Part shown: positions 7,325 through 7,828 of the stretch, piece after piece | Position numbering within the stretch: position 1 is the first letter of the stretch | Layout: each line of letters starts with the position of its first letter | Assembly: GCA_025924775.1 (NCBI GenBank) | Contig: JAICHS010000101.1 | Location: 1-7,828, forward strand | DNA length: 7,828 bases | Reading direction: 5' to 3' | DNA from: Rhodanobacteraceae bacterium | GTDB taxonomy: Bacteria > Pseudomonadota > Gammaproteobacteria > Xanthomonadales > Rhodanobacteraceae | Notes under the pieces: generated by a model | What the model was told of the DNA's origin: nothing | The model's database searches: none | Seen by the model: only the letters and a program-made list of their open reading frames with translations | Program-made: the position numbers and the translations under genes

Positions 7325-7353
7325 AGCGTATTGTCGCCGCACGGGGTGGGCAA
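7325..7353 (-). promoter_or_regulatory. Possible sigma70-type promoter of dnaE
   Basis: On the minus strand TTGCCC (-35, 7348-7353; four of six consensus bases) and TACGCT (-10, 7325-7330; first two and last bases correct) are separated by exactly 17 bases. Transcription would start near 7318, leaving a leader of about 18 bases. The match is modest and could be chance; dnaE needs a promoter in this region because no same-strand gene precedes it here. Confidence 0.3.
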
Positions 7354-7394
7354 GCTTGACAACGGGCGTGACAGGGCAGGCGGCCCGGATGCCG

Positions 7395-7421
7395 ACCTGA
7401 TGGCAAGTGGGCCGATCAGGT
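7395..7421. promoter_or_regulatory. Operator-like inverted repeat ACCTGAT-N13-ATCAGGT
   Basis: Two perfect 7-base arms (7395-7401 and 7415-7421) with centres 20 bases apart, about two helical turns, as expected for a dimeric regulator. It lies in the divergent region upstream of both genes. By chance a few such pairs are expected per kilobase, so this is only a candidate. Confidence 0.25.
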
Positions 7422-7428
7422 GTACCTT

Positions 7429-7446
7429 GCGTTTCTGGCGTTTCTG
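7429..7446 (+). repeat. Tandem 9-base direct repeat GCGTTTCTG x2
   Basis: Two exact, adjacent copies of GCGTTTCTG in the divergent region, about 95 bases before the lipoprotein start. It could be a regulator site or a small slippage duplication; nothing else in the window matches it. Confidence 0.4.
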
Positions 7447-7457
7447 ACCATTCAAGC

Positions 7458-7482
7458 CCGGGCAACCTTGGCCACTGCCCGG
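7458..7482 (+). other. Short GC hairpin before the lipoprotein gene
   Basis: CCGGGCA and TGCCCGG form a perfect 7-base stem with an 11-base loop, without a T run. It may lie in the lipoprotein leader or near its promoter. No known riboswitch or leader family is recognised. Confidence 0.25.
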
Positions 7483-7527
7483 TTCCCTGTGCCGAGGCTG
7501 TCCAGGCAGGTTGGCCCATATCAAGAG

Positions 7528-7532
7528 AGGAG
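7528..7532 (+). promoter_or_regulatory. Ribosome binding site AGGAG of the lipoprotein gene
   Basis: AGGAG lies 8 bases before GTG 7541 and decides that start. The in-frame ATG at 7511 lies before this site and would put a charged stretch ahead of the signal peptide. Confidence 0.65.
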
Positions 7533-7540
7533 AATGTACC

Positions 7541-7828
7541 GTGTCTTTGCGCTTTGCAGTTTGCCTGGCGGCCGTTGCGTTGGCCGGCTGCGGATCAAGG
7601 TCGTTCGTCATGCCCGCGCACGACGGGGCGTTTTGGGTCACGGGCTCATCCGGGCATTTGAGCGGTGCCGAGGAGAAGGCCCGCCTCGTCGAGGACGCCG
7701 ATGCGTATTGCAAGCGACGCGGCAAGTCGGCCGCCGTGATTGCTTCCAGTAAAAACGATGCCACGTCCGGCACACTCGCGGCGCCCGGCAAGCTGGCCCG
7801 CGCGACCGTGCAATTTCGCTGCCAGTAA
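7541..7828 (+). CDS. Small predicted lipoprotein of unknown function
   Basis: A 95-residue protein starting at GTG with AGGAG 8 bases before it; the stop TAA is the last codon of the window. Residues 1-16 form a lipoprotein signal peptide (basic Arg4, then a hydrophobic run) ending in the lipobox LAGC with Cys17 as the lipidation site; residue 18 is Gly, not Asp, so outer-membrane sorting by Lol is likely. The mature part (about 79 residues) has GAFWVTGSSGHLSG at 29-42, a probable helix EEKARLVEDADAYCKRRGKS at 44-63, and a C-terminal strand KLARATVQFRCQ at 84-95. Besides Cys17 only Cys57 and Cys94 remain in the mature part and could form a disulfide in the periplasm. The pattern (xxxA-xxYC-xxxGK, ending in FRC) recalls small proteobacterial lipoproteins of unknown role. 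It is transcribed away from dnaE, and no functional link is implied. Confidence 0.8.
   Translation: MSLRFAVCLAAVALAGCGSRSFVMPAHDGAFWVTGSSGHLSGAEEKARLVEDADAYCKRRGKSAAVIASSKNDATSGTLAAPGKLARATVQFRCQ

Larger units (their letters stand above)
7301..7540. other. Divergent intergenic region between dnaE and the lipoprotein gene
   Basis: These 240 bases separate minus-strand dnaE from the plus-strand lipoprotein gene and must hold promoters for both. Seen here: a weak sigma70-like pair facing dnaE (7325-7353), an inverted repeat ACCTGAT-N13-ATCAGGT, a tandem GCGTTTCTG pair, and a short GC hairpin. No convincing plus-strand promoter is visible: a TTGACA at 7356-7361 lacks any -10 at the right distance. 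The dnaE reading frame stays open leftwards through this region up to 7519, but the encoded residues have no DnaE character. Confidence 0.6.

Noticed and set aside
7356..7361. TTGACA as a plus-strand -35 box for the lipoprotein gene
   Set aside because: No -10-like hexamer is found 15-19 bases downstream (the region is GGCGGCCCGG-like).
4283..7447. Plus-strand open frame of about 1050 codons opposite dnaE, and another of about 810 codons at 1844-4276 opposite the NYN gene, accA and the dnaE 3' end
   Set aside because: They are antisense to strongly conserved genes, run across gene borders, and show the low-complexity His/Val/Gln/Arg composition typical of antisense frames in GC-rich DNA.
7301..7519. 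N-terminal extension of DnaE by 73 residues
   Set aside because: The family start MPIRYIHLRTHSEYS is at 7300; the upstream residues have no resemblance to a PHP domain and cover the region that should hold promoters.

Overview
The window is GC-rich gammaproteobacterial chromosome. The protein sequences and the dnaE-accA-tilS gene order point to the Xanthomonadales/Rhodanobacteraceae side of the group; this is inferred from the proteins and no rRNA is present to confirm it. It looks like a housekeeping region, not an accessory island: there is no integrase, transposase, CRISPR array, tRNA or rRNA.

Most of the window (about 7300 down to 475) is one minus-strand gene row: dnaE (replicative DNA polymerase III alpha subunit), accA (acetyl-CoA carboxylase carboxyltransferase alpha subunit), a NYN-nuclease plus OST-HTH/LOTUS protein, and tilS (tRNA-Ile lysidine synthetase). 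Gaps are short: 57 bases, 51 bases, then 1 base. An operon joining replication, the first step of fatty-acid synthesis, an RNA-handling protein and tRNA modification is therefore likely, with a possible extra promoter just before accA. Downstream on the same strand (392 to the left edge) starts a secreted, Tyr/Trp-rich small protein of unknown function, cut by the window edge.

To the right of dnaE lies a 240-base divergent intergenic region (7301-7540), followed by a plus-strand gene for a 95-residue lipoprotein that ends exactly at the window end. The lpxB-rnhB genes that precede dnaE in E. coli are absent here, so dnaE is the first gene of its transcription unit. The intergenic region holds two inverted repeats and one 9-bp tandem repeat.

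No wholly new system is evident. The points most worth a second look are an in-frame palindromic repeat-like insertion of about 26 codons in the dnaE palm region, a sharply AT-rich stretch of rare codons inside tilS, and the NYN-LOTUS gene placed between accA and tilS and closely coupled to tilS.
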